Shown one piece after another: positions 32,230-42,009 of a stretch of DNA of 64,000 nucleotides. The notes under the pieces were generated by a model. The model did no database searches. It saw only the letters and a list, made by a program, of their open reading frames with translations, and had not been told where the DNA came from. Position 1 is the stretch's first letter; every line of letters starts with the position of its first letter. The position numbers and the translations under genes were made by a program. Source of the DNA: Candidatus Melainabacteria bacterium (GTDB lineage Bacteria > Cyanobacteriota > Vampirovibrionia > 2-02-FULL-35-15); the NCBI GenBank assembly GCA_016201905.1, contig JACQBQ010000035.1, forward strand, positions 1 to 64,000, in the 5' to 3' direction.

Positions 32230-35200
32230 ATGATGATCTCAGAGTTATCTATAAAAAGACCTGTACTGGCTTTAGTGTTAAATGTTTTAATTATGATAAC
32301 GGGCTTTGTGGCTTATAGAGCGCTTCCTGTACGTGAATATCCTGATGTTGAAACACCTGTTGTATCAATAACAACGGCTTATACTGGCGCTAGTTCTGAA
32401 ACAATTGAAAGTTCAGTTACACAGCCTTTAGAAGAAGTTTTAAATGGCATTGATGGTATTAAATCAATTTCATCAGTCAGCTCGACTGGTTTCAGTACCA
32501 TAAATATAGAGTTTGTGCCGTCAAGGGATATAGATTTAGCTGCTACTGATGTAAACAATGTAGTTCAAAGCGCACTTGGAAAGATTCCTCAATCTGCTGA
32601 TAAACCCATAATCTCAAAAACTCAGGCAAACTCTCAAGCTCTTATGTGGATTAGTGTTCAGGGAGATAAATATACTCCTGAAGAATTAAGTGATCTGGCA
32701 GATCGTGTTGTAAAAACACCACTGCAAGTATTGCCTGGGGTTGGTTCAATAATAATTGGTGGTCAACGTAAGTATGCAATGAGGGTATGGCTTGATCCTG
32801 AAAAAATGGTAGCTCACAGTGTAGATGCAAGTGATATTAGAAATACAATCCTTATGAGTAATCTTCTGTTACCAGCAGGAAAAATTGAAGGTGAGACAAG
32901 AAAATTTAATATTTATGCAAATGCACAAATTGCAGATCCGGAAATTTTTTCAAATCTTGTTATTCAAAATAGAAATGGTATTTTGACTAGAGTGAAAGAT
33001 GTTGGTGGTGTGGAGCTTGGATCAGCAAACTATGACACCATCGTAAAATACAATGGTAAACCAGTTATTGGAATTGGGATTGTAAAACAGTCAAAAGCAA
33101 ATGAGTTAAAAGTTGCTGAAGAGGTTAAGGAAAGACTTCCAAGAATAAGGGAGTCACTGCCAAGAGATGTAACACTTGGTATTGCAGTTGACAATTCAAG
33201 ATTTGTAAAAGAATCTCTGAAGGAAGTTACAAAGACTATATTTATTGCAGTTGCTCTTGTCGTGCTTATAACTTTTGTCTTTCTGCGAGCCTTTTCTCCA
33301 ACTTTTATAATTGCAATGGCAATACCACCTTCTATTGTTGGGCATTTTGCAGGCTTAAGAATTCTAGGGTATTCAATTAATGTTATTACCCTTCTTGCAT
33401 TGGTGCTTGCAGTAGGACTTGTGGTAGATGATGCAATTGTGGTTCTTGAAAATATATTTAGACATCAAGAACATGGTGAAAATAAATTGGATGCTGCTGT
33501 TAAAGGTTCTCGAGAAATTGGATTTCCTGTAATTGCAACTACAATTTCTCTTATTGCTATTTTTATACCTCTGGCACTTTTTACAGGATATACTGGAAGA
33601 CTTTTTAAAGAATTTGCGGTAAGTATTGCTCTTAGCGTAGCTATATCTGGTTTTGTTGCACTAACTTTGACACCAATGATGTGCTCAAAATATCTTAATC
33701 ATACTTCAGGGCATGGAGCAGTTTATTATTTGCTTGAACGATTTTTTGCTGCTTTAAATCTAAGATATGAAAAGGCTTTGCAATGGACACTTTCTCATAC
33801 CAGAGTTATATTGGCATTTATTTTTGTCGTTATGATAGGAATAGTAGTGCTATTTAATACAATCCCAAAAACTTCTATACCAGTTGAAGACAGGGGAGTG
33901 TTTCTAACAGTAATAAAATCTCCTGAAGGATCAACACTTGCGTATACAAACAATACTTTATTCAAGGTAGAAAAAGAAGTGGCAAAAACACCGGAAGTTG
34001 AAGGATATTTTTCTGCAATTGGGCTTGCAATTGGTGGACCGCCGAATACAAGTAATGGGTTTGTCTTTTCAAGACTAAAGCACTGGCATGAAAGAACAGT
34101 AAAGCAACAAACTATAGTTCAGAATCTTTTCTCAAAACTTGTAGGTTTGCCAGGTTCGTTGGTATTTGTTCTTAATCCACCTTCGCTTGGGCAAAGTTCA
34201 ATTAGTAAGGATGTACAGTTTGTAATTAAAGGTTCAAAAAATAACATAGATGAGCTTGCAAAAGTTACAAGTTCAATTTTGGAAAAAGTTCGCCAGATGC
34301 CTGGATTGATAAATGTAGACAGTGATTTATTGATTAGCACTCCTCAAATTGACATTGTTTTTGACAGAGATCGTGCGGCAGATCTTGGTGTGCCAGTATC
34401 TGAAATTCTAAATAGTTTTCAGACCCTTTTTTCTGAAAGCAGAATTAATGATTTCACTTTTCGTAATAAGCAATATGATGTAATTGCCTCCTTACTGCCA
34501 AAGTATAGAAGTATACCGGAGCAAATAAGCAGCATTTATGTGCATGGCAGAGATAATTCCATGCTTCCTCTTAGTAGTTTTATAAAAGTAATTCCAAAGA
34601 TTGCTCCTGCACAAATAAATCATTATAATCTTCAGCGATCAATAACTATAACTGCAAGCCTTGCGCCAGGTTTCCCGTTAGGACAAGCTTTGAGTGACAT
34701 AAATAAGATAGCAAAAGAAAAATTACCACCAGGGTATACTACAGGACTTGCTGGTGCATCGAGAGAATTCGCAGAAACATCTTCAGAAATATATTTTACT
34801 TTTGCAATAGCAATAATTTTTATTTATTTTGTTCTTGCTGCACTGTTTGAAAGTCTTATTCATCCGTTGACAATATTATTTAGTGTACCGCTGGCAGTTT
34901 TTGGGGCTCTTTTTACACTTTTAATTACAGGGGATACATTGAATCTCTATAGTGCAATAGGAATTATTTTACTGGTCGGTTTGGTTACAAAAAATGCAAT
35001 ATTAATAGTTGAGTACACAAATCAAAGCAGAACTAATGGCCTTGAATTATTTGAGGCAGTAGTTAAGGGATGCAAAACTCGTTTTAGGCCCATACTTATG
35101 ACAAGTTCAACAATGGTGCTTGGAGCTTTACCTCTTGTATTTGCAAGTGGCGCAGGTGCTGAAAGCCGTCACCCGATGGGCTTAGCAATTATAGGTGGAC

Positions 35201-36903
35201 TTGTTTTTTCTACGTTTTTTACGCTTTTTGTAATTCCTGTAGTTTATATAATATTTGTAAAAATTGCAGAAAACTTTAATATTTCTACTGTTCCTTTAGC
35301 AAAACAAAGTTTAATTCTTTTAACCATAATGTTTTTATTTGCTAATCCACTTCCAATGTATTCAGAGGAGAATGAAAGCTCTCAAAAAGATATTTTAAAA
35401 CTAGACGATCCAGCTTTAAAAATTAAACTTGAAGCTAGAATTGATGTTCCGCTTGAATTAAATCTTGAAAAAGCTTTAAATATTGCAGCTATGCAAAATC
35501 TGGACATAGCCCAAGCAGAATATCAAAAAAATGTTCAGAAGTGGAGACTGTGGGAAAACCTTGGCAATTTTTTGCCAAATTATAAAGTAGGCTTTTCAGA
35601 TCAAAGATTTGATGGGACATTTTTAGTCGGTGGTGTGTTTCCAGTAATGTCATTAACTAGCAGTGTAAATGCTTTTATGAGATTTGATTATCCTTTTTTT
35701 CAGGGTGGAAAAGGTTTTTTTAATACCCTTAGTGCAAAAAATAGTTATAAATCATTTAAAGAAAATCTCTCAGCTTCTTTGAATAATACTCTTTTAGCAG
35801 TTACTCAAGCTTATAATCAGCTTCTTAGTGAGCAGGCGCATCTTGGTGTTTTAGAAAAAGCTGTTGAAGAAGGTGAGTCTATATTAGAACTTAATAAAAA
35901 CCTAGAAAGTAATGGTGCTGGTACAAAGTTTGATGTCTTACAGTCAGAAGCACAGCTTGCTGAACAGCAACAACAATTTATAGCTCAACAGGCTAAGCTC
36001 AGAGAAGCGTCTATAAATCTTTCCAGACTTTTAAATCTAGAGCTGGGTGCAGACATAAAACCAGATCAGGCTGATTTAAAAACACGAGAGCTTTTTAATA
36101 TAGATAGTCCAATTGCTGAAATAATATCAATCGCTAAAAAAAATCGACCTGAAGTTAAAAAAGTTTATCTGGAATATTTAGCACAAAGAAATCAAATCGG
36201 GGTAGCTTTTTCTGAGTTTCTTCCGCAGGCTAATTTTTTTGGACAGTATGGTGGAACTGGGCATGTAATTTTTCATAGAACAAAAGTTAGTGAAGTTATA
36301 CCTGATGCAGTTGTCCTTGATAATAATGGAAACCCAATGATACAAATGGTTTCCAGGGGTAGAATGCTAAATCAGGTTATAGACTCAGGGATTGATCTTA
36401 GCAATATAACAAGTGTGTCAAATGTAATTCGTGGAGGAGGTCGACCATTCCTTGCAAGAGGAGACGATTCTCTTATGGCTAATAAATCTATTGGTATACA
36501 GGTTGACTGGCCAATTGCAAATGGATTTGGTTTACCTGCAACTTCGAGGATTAATCAGGCTAGAAATCAGGCAAAGGTTCTAAAGACAAGCTGGGAAATA
36601 TTAAATCAAAAAGTTGAACAGGAAGTAAGGACGGCATACTTAAAAGTCCAGACAGCTGAAAAGCTTATAGGTGTTGCGAAAAAAAGAGTAGCTGCAGCAA
36701 CTGAAGCTCTAGAGCTTGCAAAAGCAAGAATGGAAAATGGTGTTGGAATAAATACGGAATTATTAAATGCTCAAAAGCAATACAAAGATTCTCTGGCATC
36801 GGAAGTAAATGCCACTATTGAATACAACAATGCACAAGCAGAGTTTTTGCATAAGCTTGGCTTAATCAGCATTGAACGGCTTTTAGGGCAGAATAAGAGT
36901 TAG
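32230..36903 (+). CDS. fusion of HAE1-family RND transporter (N-terminal ~1000 aa) with TolC-family outer membrane protein (C-terminal ~500 aa)
   Basis: RND: GLVVDDAIVVLENIFRH and 12-TM layout. OMF: LNLEKALNIAAMQNLDIAQAE..., GTKFDVLQSEAQLAEQ, GVGINTELLNAQKQYKDS. No intervening stop. Confidence 0.92.
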   Translation: MMISELSIKRPVLALVLNVLIMITGFVAYRALPVREYPDVETPVVSITTAYTGASSETIESSVTQPLEEVLNGIDGIKSISSVSSTGFSTINIEFVPSRDIDLAATDVNNVVQSALGKIPQSADKPIISKTQANSQALMWISVQGDKYTPEELSDLADRVVKTPLQVLPGVGSIIIGGQRKYAMRVWLDPEKMVAHSVDASDIRNTILMSNLLLPAGKIEGETRKFNIYANAQIADPEIFSNLVIQNRNGILTRVKDVGGVELGSANYDTIVKYNGKPVIGIGIVKQSKANELKVAEEVKERLPRIRESLPRDVTLGIAVDNSRFVKESLKEVTKTIFIAVALVVLITFVFLRAFSPTFIIAMAIPPSIVGHFAGLRILGYSINVITLLALVLAVGLVVDDAIVVLENIFRHQEHGENKLDAAVKGSREIGFPVIATTISLIAIFIPLALFTGYTGRLFKEFAVSIALSVAISGFVALTLTPMMCSKYLNHTSGHGAVYYLLERFFAALNLRYEKALQWTLSHTRVILAFIFVVMIGIVVLFNTIPKTSIPVEDRGVFLTVIKSPEGSTLAYTNNTLFKVEKEVAKTPEVEGYFSAIGLAIGGPPNTSNGFVFSRLKHWHERTVKQQTIVQNLFSKLVGLPGSLVFVLNPPSLGQSSISKDVQFVIKGSKNNIDELAKVTSSILEKVRQMPGLINVDSDLLISTPQIDIVFDRDRAADLGVPVSEILNSFQTLFSESRINDFTFRNKQYDVIASLLPKYRSIPEQISSIYVHGRDNSMLPLSSFIKVIPKIAPAQINHYNLQRSITITASLAPGFPLGQALSDINKIAKEKLPPGYTTGLAGASREFAETSSEIYFTFAIAIIFIYFVLAALFESLIHPLTILFSVPLAVFGALFTLLITGDTLNLYSAIGIILLVGLVTKNAILIVEYTNQSRTNGLELFEAVVKGCKTRFRPILMTSSTMVLGALPLVFASGAGAESRHPMGLAIIGGLVFSTFFTLFVIPVVYIIFVKIAENFNISTVPLAKQSLILLTIMFLFANPLPMYSEENESSQKDILKLDDPALKIKLEARIDVPLELNLEKALNIAAMQNLDIAQAEYQKNVQKWRLWENLGNFLPNYKVGFSDQRFDGTFLVGGVFPVMSLTSSVNAFMRFDYPFFQGGKGFFNTLSAKNSYKSFKENLSASLNNTLLAVTQAYNQLLSEQAHLGVLEKAVEEGESILELNKNLESNGAGTKFDVLQSEAQLAEQQQQFIAQQAKLREASINLSRLLNLELGADIKPDQADLKTRELFNIDSPIAEIISIAKKNRPEVKKVYLEYLAQRNQIGVAFSEFLPQANFFGQYGGTGHVIFHRTKVSEVIPDAVVLDNNGNPMIQMVSRGRMLNQVIDSGIDLSNITSVSNVIRGGGRPFLARGDDSLMANKSIGIQVDWPIANGFGLPATSRINQARNQAKVLKTSWEILNQKVEQEVRTAYLKVQTAEKLIGVAKKRVAAATEALELAKARMENGVGINTELLNAQKQYKDSLASEVNATIEYNNAQAEFLHKLGLISIERLLGQNKS

Positions 36904-36920
36904 GTTACAACGTAAATCTT

Positions 36921-37703
36921 TTAATTAATAATAAGATTTTTTTCCTCTGGTTTGGCAGCAGCATTTGCATCGATAAAGTCAATGAAATCAATGTTATGGG
37001 AGTCTCTGTAGTGATAAATTACTATGGGAATGTCGCTTGGAACTATGGTGGCAAGCCTTTCTTCACCCTTATTTATACTTTTTCTAGTATATTCAAAATG
37101 GATTCCTTCTTTAATTTTTCCGTCGGTATCTAAATATTTTCTAAGTGAAACAGAGCCTCGATGAAAATAATAACCGCTTTCTTTCATTGAAGCTTTACTA
37201 AAAGGAAAGCCATATTTTATAAAGTGTAATTCTCTATTACTTTCTGGACTCCAGTCAAGTTTTATCGGTGGTTCATCGCGTAAGTCCAGAGGCTGTAAAA
37301 CATAAAACTTGTGCTCTAAGAAAGCATTCACTCTAACATCTGCTTCATCTTTAAATGCCTCTAATATACGCTTATTTCTTGTTTCACTATTTGATGTGTT
37401 CTTTTTAAGTAAATCTAAAATCTCATCATCACTCTTTAAGTTCGCTACTAATTTGTCGTCTTTAAGATCATATCTGATTGAAAAAACTTTCATTGATACT
37501 GGTACAGCTTTTCTAAGCTGAAGATCATTTATGATGGGAGAGTCTTCACTCGGTAATCTGCTCATCTCATCAATTGCATCCTGCAGTGTCATAGGTCCCT
37601 GGTTGTTGTTTTTTTTATCAGTGTCTTTGCATCCTATACTAAGAGGAATAACACTAGCTAAAAATGCAGTTGCTAGACTGGCTCTATTAATCATCATGGA
37701 CAT
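36921..37703 (-). CDS. putative lipoprotein, unknown function
   Basis: N-terminal hydrophobic segment with lipobox-like PLSIGC. Confidence 0.65.
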   Translation of the reverse strand: MSMMINRASLATAFLASVIPLSIGCKDTDKKNNNQGPMTLQDAIDEMSRLPSEDSPIINDLQLRKAVPVSMKVFSIRYDLKDDKLVANLKSDDEILDLLKKNTSNSETRNKRILEAFKDEADVRVNAFLEHKFYVLQPLDLRDEPPIKLDWSPESNRELHFIKYGFPFSKASMKESGYYFHRGSVSLRKYLDTDGKIKEGIHFEYTRKSINKGEERLATIVPSDIPIVIYHYRDSHNIDFIDFIDANAAAKPEEKNLIIN

Positions 37704-37785
37704 TCTCCTTGCCTAATAATTATAATTAAGTTACTTCGAAGAACATTGCGGGGGGAGGATTTGAACCACCGACCTTCGGGTTATG

Positions 37786-38439
<654 letters not shown>

Positions 38440-38554
38440 CGCGATAGTTATTTTATCTGTAATTAGATAAAATAGTCTAATTTTTTAGGATCGCTTTATT
38501 ATACTACACACAATACATAATTTAAGTTGAGCTAGTAACGTTAAAATCATAATT

Positions 38555-38797
38555 ATGAACCTGGAGAACGCACCAAATAAATTACTTCTTCAAGTGGTGT
38601 CAATTAGTAATGAGAAGTTGCTAGAGGATGCATTAAGATTTGGTATTGAGTCAGGTGAAGAAGTAAAAATAGTAAATAAGCTTCCAGGTGGCCCTATTGT
38701 TATCCAGAAGAATGAGCAACAAATTGCAATTGGTAGAGAACTAGCAAGGGCAATAGAAGTCAGAGTAAAAGACAATAATTTATCTAAAAAGGATTAA
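38555..38797 (+). CDS. FeoA-domain protein
   Basis: SH3-like FeoA pattern: RFGIESGEEVKIVNKLPGGPIVIQKNEQQIAIGRELARAIEV. Confidence 0.82.
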   Translation: MNLENAPNKLLLQVVSISNEKLLEDALRFGIESGEEVKIVNKLPGGPIVIQKNEQQIAIGRELARAIEVRVKDNNLSKKD

Positions 38798-38841
38798 CCG
38801 AAGCTTTTGTTAGAGAGTTAATAGGGTCTATTGAAATAAAC

Positions 38842-40305
38842 TTAAGAAGTAAAATATTTTTTTTGACTATGACTTTTTTCTATTTGTTTTCCAGCAAACG
38901 TTATGCCAACTGACATACTTAGTGCTAATAGCCAAACTACCAGTGTTTGTTTATTTAGAAAAGTAACTGTACTGGCTGGAACAGAAATAAGGATCATATC
39001 TTCTTTAATTTGATCAATTGATAACTTATGCTCTTTTAAGCTGTCTTTAATAATAATTTTAAGTTTGCCATTTTCATGTTTCGTTCCTTTAGTTACGTAA
39101 GTATGTTTAGAAAGTAAACTGTTTCTAGATATGTGAAAATCGTTTAGAGATTTCCTAGGATTACTACTTTTATATTCTTCTAATGTAGGATAAGTAGCTA
39201 ATTTTATTATTGAACCAGGTGGGGCTTCTGTAAATATTTTTTCCAAGGAAGCCTTAGAAAAAATACTTACTGGCATTGTGTAGTATTTTTCGCCTGTCAG
39301 TAAGGTTGATGGTGCAGATAGCCAGGAGTCTCCGACTACGTAGTTATCTATTAATTCTTTGCCAAGAGCATAAATAAATGCAGTTACTCCTCTTGTTGAA
39401 CCTTTATCATAGTGTGCTGGACCATAAGCTCTTAAGTCAGAATCAGACAATTTAATAGTTTTCCCATTGATTCTTACTTCTAAATCGGTTTTAGGTTCCT
39501 TTTTGCTTAAATCATAGTTGGTTACTTTTAAATTTGCTTTTAATAGCATTTGTACATTTTGTTCTGTTAGTGCTGCTCCTATTGCTTCAGCAATTAGTGT
39601 ACATTCACCATCAAAGAATTCAGCAAGATTGCTTAAATCGGGTTTATTATCTCCCCAGATAAGTTTATTTAAGTCCTTAATTTCAGTAAGGAGTGTTATT
39701 GCTCTTTCATAAAATTGTTTTTCACTGCTTTCTTCAGTACTATTTTGTATTTCTTTTAATTTTGCTATTGTGTTTTCGAAATCTTTTGTACTATCAAGAG
39801 CTATTCCATTGCCATCAGCATCTAAACTTTTTAAATCTTTTATACCTGCTTTTGATAGTATCTCCAAAATAACCGCATAATCTTTCCAGTTTTTTACAAA
39901 ATTATCAATCTTAACTTCACTGTGGTCTTTTATAGGGCTTACAGTTAATGGTGCTAATGTTTCTGATGTAAGTGCCTTATGATCTGGGCTTTTTTCAAGA
40001 GAGGTCTGTGGTATAAACCCAATAGCTCCTAACAGTTCATTTATGCCAATATACACAGGTGTAGTTGCAACAGTTGCAAAACCAATAACACAGGCTCTTA
40101 AAAGTCTTGTAATAGTATCTGTTTTACTTTTTGGTTTGCTGAAAAAGTGTTTTAATGTTCTTATAAAAATGTTTGATGTAGGTTTTAATATTGGTGTTAC
40201 ATTTGTGCTTTTTGAAGGGTGATGTATATAACGACTACCAGTAGGTTCTCTACGATTTAAAGTAGGTATATCTTTTTGAATATCGATTGGTCTTGTGTGC
40301 ATCAT
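38842..40305 (-). CDS. predicted membrane-anchored calpain-like cysteine protease, paralogue A
   Basis: FDGECTLIAEAIGAAL (Cys), SKHTYVTKG (His), IIIKDS; DADGNGIAL EF-hand-like loop; N- and C-terminal hydrophobic segments. Confidence 0.65.
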   Translation of the reverse strand: MMHTRPIDIQKDIPTLNRREPTGSRYIHHPSKSTNVTPILKPTSNIFIRTLKHFFSKPKSKTDTITRLLRACVIGFATVATTPVYIGINELLGAIGFIPQTSLEKSPDHKALTSETLAPLTVSPIKDHSEVKIDNFVKNWKDYAVILEILSKAGIKDLKSLDADGNGIALDSTKDFENTIAKLKEIQNSTEESSEKQFYERAITLLTEIKDLNKLIWGDNKPDLSNLAEFFDGECTLIAEAIGAALTEQNVQMLLKANLKVTNYDLSKKEPKTDLEVRINGKTIKLSDSDLRAYGPAHYDKGSTRGVTAFIYALGKELIDNYVVGDSWLSAPSTLLTGEKYYTMPVSIFSKASLEKIFTEAPPGSIIKLATYPTLEEYKSSNPRKSLNDFHISRNSLLSKHTYVTKGTKHENGKLKIIIKDSLKEHKLSIDQIKEDMILISVPASTVTFLNKQTLVVWLLALSMSVGITFAGKQIEKSHSQKKYFTS

Positions 40306-40468
40306 TTTATCTATGTGTCTAAAATAATTAATCTCAGATTAACTTTTAAATGAGTTCTTAATAGAGCATAAATTATTATATAAAAGATTGCACTATTGTA
40401 ATATTAAATATTTTTAACCTTAGAAAAACCCGTAAAATTAAGCGTAAAAGTTATTCTTTTGGAGAGGC

Positions 40469-41905
40469 TTAGGGAGAAGAAATAGTAGATTCTTGCTTTA
40501 AAGCTCTTTTTCTTTCTATGCTATTTACTCCCTTTGTTAAGGCTATTGCTGCAAGTATAGATACCATCCACATAAGTATAGTCTTTTGACCAAAGACATG
40601 TGGACTTATCTCTGCAGCTGGGACAGAAACCCACAGCACATCATTTTCTATTTCTTCCTGTGTTAAGGAGAGCTCGCTTCCACCATCCATAAGGATATAT
40701 TTTATTTTTCCATTGTCTTCTTTCCAGCCTTTAACTACATATGCATGATCTAAAAGTAATCTGCTTTTAGACAGAGGATATTTTTTAACAGAAGGCTGTG
40801 GTGAGCTGCTACCTAAGCTTAAATATCTTTGTACATTTGGATAAAATGTACCTATTGTTATAATTTTCTTTGGTGTAGCTTTTAATATTTGCTCCAGAGC
40901 TTCATTTGACAAAAGAGCTATTGGAATTGTGTAGTATTGTTTATTTGTGAGAAGAGTAGAAGGCGACGATAGCGGGCGGAAAGAGTCACTTATGTAATTT
41001 TTTTCAAGTTCTTTTGTAAGAGCATATGTTATGGCATCTGGTCCTCTGACTGAACCCTGGAAGTGGTAGTATTGTGAATATTTTTTTAAAGCTTCATTGG
41101 GTACTTGAATTTTTTTTCCACCAATAGTTACTTCAAAATCAATTTCTGGTTCCTTTTTACTTAAATCAAATCTTGTTATTCTAAGGCTTGTTTTAAGTAA
41201 GTCGTGTGCATTTTCTTCGGTTAGAGTAGCTCCTATAACATTAGCAAGAATGGCACACTCATCTGCAATTTGAAATATCTTCTTTGAGTCTATTCCATTT
41301 TCTCCCCAAACATATTTGTTTAACTCTTTTAGTGTTGTTAGCAGATCAATTGCTTCTGCATAAAGAGCATTGTCACTACTGCCTGGTGGAGTTATAGATT
41401 GTTTTTGCTGTAACTGAGCTATTAAAGCTTCAAATTCTACTGTTGTGTCAGGAACTCTTTTGCTTTTATTAGAATCTAAACTTTCTAAGTCTATTCCTGC
41501 TTTTGAAATTGCTTCTGTGATTTTACCTGAATTAGGAATATTAGTATTAGTAATGATACTGTCTATGTTGGTTGAAAGATTGTTTTTCTGAGTATTTGTT
41601 GGTTGGGGTACGAAACCTAATCTTGCAAAACCTTCATTTATTCCAACTATCAGTGGAAGTGTTCCTACTGTTGGTATAGCTATTATAAGAGCTCTTATAA
41701 GTCTTTTAAAAGCCTCAAGCTTACTTTTTGGAAAAGATAAAAAGTGACTTAAGAAGCTTTTTTTACGAGGTAATTGCTTTTCTTTGGTGCTATCAAGAGG
41801 AGGGGAGGCTGTTTCTGTAATTATAGGCCGAGCAGGCACTAACGTACTTACATTGCCTGCTCGTACTCCAATAGGATTTGCACTTAGCTTATGGGTAAAC
41901 AACAT
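40469..41905 (-). CDS. predicted membrane-anchored calpain-like cysteine protease, paralogue B
   Basis: ADECAILANVIGATL (Cys), LLDHAYVVKG (His), ILMDGG; clear paralogue of 38842-40305. Confidence 0.65.
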   Translation of the reverse strand: MLFTHKLSANPIGVRAGNVSTLVPARPIITETASPPLDSTKEKQLPRKKSFLSHFLSFPKSKLEAFKRLIRALIIAIPTVGTLPLIVGINEGFARLGFVPQPTNTQKNNLSTNIDSIITNTNIPNSGKITEAISKAGIDLESLDSNKSKRVPDTTVEFEALIAQLQQKQSITPPGSSDNALYAEAIDLLTTLKELNKYVWGENGIDSKKIFQIADECAILANVIGATLTEENAHDLLKTSLRITRFDLSKKEPEIDFEVTIGGKKIQVPNEALKKYSQYYHFQGSVRGPDAITYALTKELEKNYISDSFRPLSSPSTLLTNKQYYTIPIALLSNEALEQILKATPKKIITIGTFYPNVQRYLSLGSSSPQPSVKKYPLSKSRLLLDHAYVVKGWKEDNGKIKYILMDGGSELSLTQEEIENDVLWVSVPAAEISPHVFGQKTILMWMVSILAAIALTKGVNSIERKRALKQESTISSP

Positions 41906-42009
41906 TTTAAGGTTAGATAAATTGTACTAATAAAGCCTTGAAATGTTAAGTAGTCGTTGCTTAGTTTTTACCATAATTGCTTATTTTTGAAATTAATTCC
42001 ATATAAAGG

